The translations under genes were made by a program, and so were the position numbers. A DNA stretch of 6,175 bases from NCBI GenBank assembly GCA_946482625.1, contig CAMLSH010000240.1, forward strand, positions 1 through 6,175, in the 5' to 3' direction. The notes under the pieces were generated by a model, which saw only the letters and a program-made list of their open reading frames with translations, was not told the DNA's origin and ran no database searches. Position 1 is the stretch's first letter; each line of letters begins with the position of its first letter. This stretch comes from an uncultured Opitutaceae bacterium. Its GTDB lineage: Bacteria; Verrucomicrobiota; Verrucomicrobiae; Opitutales; Opitutaceae. Below are positions 6,004 to 6,175 of the stretch, in pieces.

Positions 6004-6175
6004 GGGGAAAAGAAAAAATCTACACGGGCAACACCGGCCAGAAATCCGGTCGACGCGAAAATATCGCCCAAACCTCAGCCCTAAACACTTCGCCCAACGA
6101 CAACCGGACGAAAGACGCGCGCAGGGCTCCTTGAGCAAAAGAAAACCAGAAGCGGACACACCGGCTGCAGTTATC
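6004..6175 (-). other. Leader and upstream region of the hydrolase gene; no gene seen
   Basis: These 172 nt to the window edge should hold the hydrolase promoter. On the - strand, the 15 nt next to the ATG are TTTTTTCTTTTCCCC (6018-6004). A small hairpin ACCGG/CCGGT with an 8-nt loop lies at 6050-6033 in the probable leader. I find no -35/-10 pair I would defend. GATATT near 6065-6060 resembles a -10 box but lacks a good partner. No convincing coding sequence is present on either strand. Confidence 0.4.

Noticed and set aside
6050..6070. Sigma-70 promoter around GATATT upstream of the hydrolase
   Set aside because: No acceptable -35 hexamer at 16-18 nt; not strong enough to list as a promoter.
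4960..6084. A 374-codon + strand open frame over the hydrolase gene
   Set aside because: Arg-rich translation with no domain; the - strand frame has complete MBL metal ligands and a Tat signal.
6004..6159. Extension of the hydrolase to a start at 6159 (52 more residues)
   Set aside because: It would bury the twin-arginine motif at about residue 58 behind a Cys/Arg-rich, unconserved-looking segment. The ATG at 6003 puts the motif where Tat signals belong.

Overview
This window is ordinary-looking bacterial chromosome of high GC content. By eye it has a strong preference for C-ending codons on the + strand genes and no Shine-Dalgarno motif in front of any start. Together with the gene content, this style fits the Verrucomicrobiota, most like Opitutaceae. 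That placement is inference from style, not a database match. I see no tRNA, rRNA, CRISPR array, transposase, integrase or phage gene.

Layout: five genes run left to right in a tight row (11-4768). They are rsmA/ksgA (16S rRNA adenine dimethyltransferase), a secreted protein of unknown function with an Ala/Pro/Thr tail, a small three-helix membrane protein of the GlsB/YeaQ/YmgE (transglycosylase-associated) family, a probable lipoprotein of unknown function, and a secreted S9A peptidase of the oligopeptidase B type. Gaps are 43, 30 and 9 nt, then a 4-nt ATGA overlap, so the last four probably form one transcription unit, perhaps with rsmA at its head. All four genes after rsmA appear to encode envelope or exported proteins. 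The peptidase has an intact Ser554-Asp639-His674 triad, but three of the four acidic residues that give known oligopeptidase B its preference for basic substrates are replaced.

A 251-nt convergent intergenic region (4769-5019) follows. It is packed with inverted repeats: two pairs of imperfect inverted arms, with arms that themselves fold into hairpins, arranged like REP/BIME elements. It probably also ends transcription from both sides.

On the - strand (6003-5020) lies a metallo-beta-lactamase-fold hydrolase with a twin-arginine signal peptide and all seven metal ligands. Their spacing nearly matches that of methyl parathion hydrolase-type enzymes. The remaining 172 nt to the window end are its leader and upstream region; I find no further gene there.

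No obviously new multi-gene system is present. The points most worth following up are the remodelled specificity pocket of the exported peptidase, the structured intergenic repeats, the two uncharacterised envelope proteins joined to the peptidase, and the pyrimidine-rich, Shine-Dalgarno-free starts.
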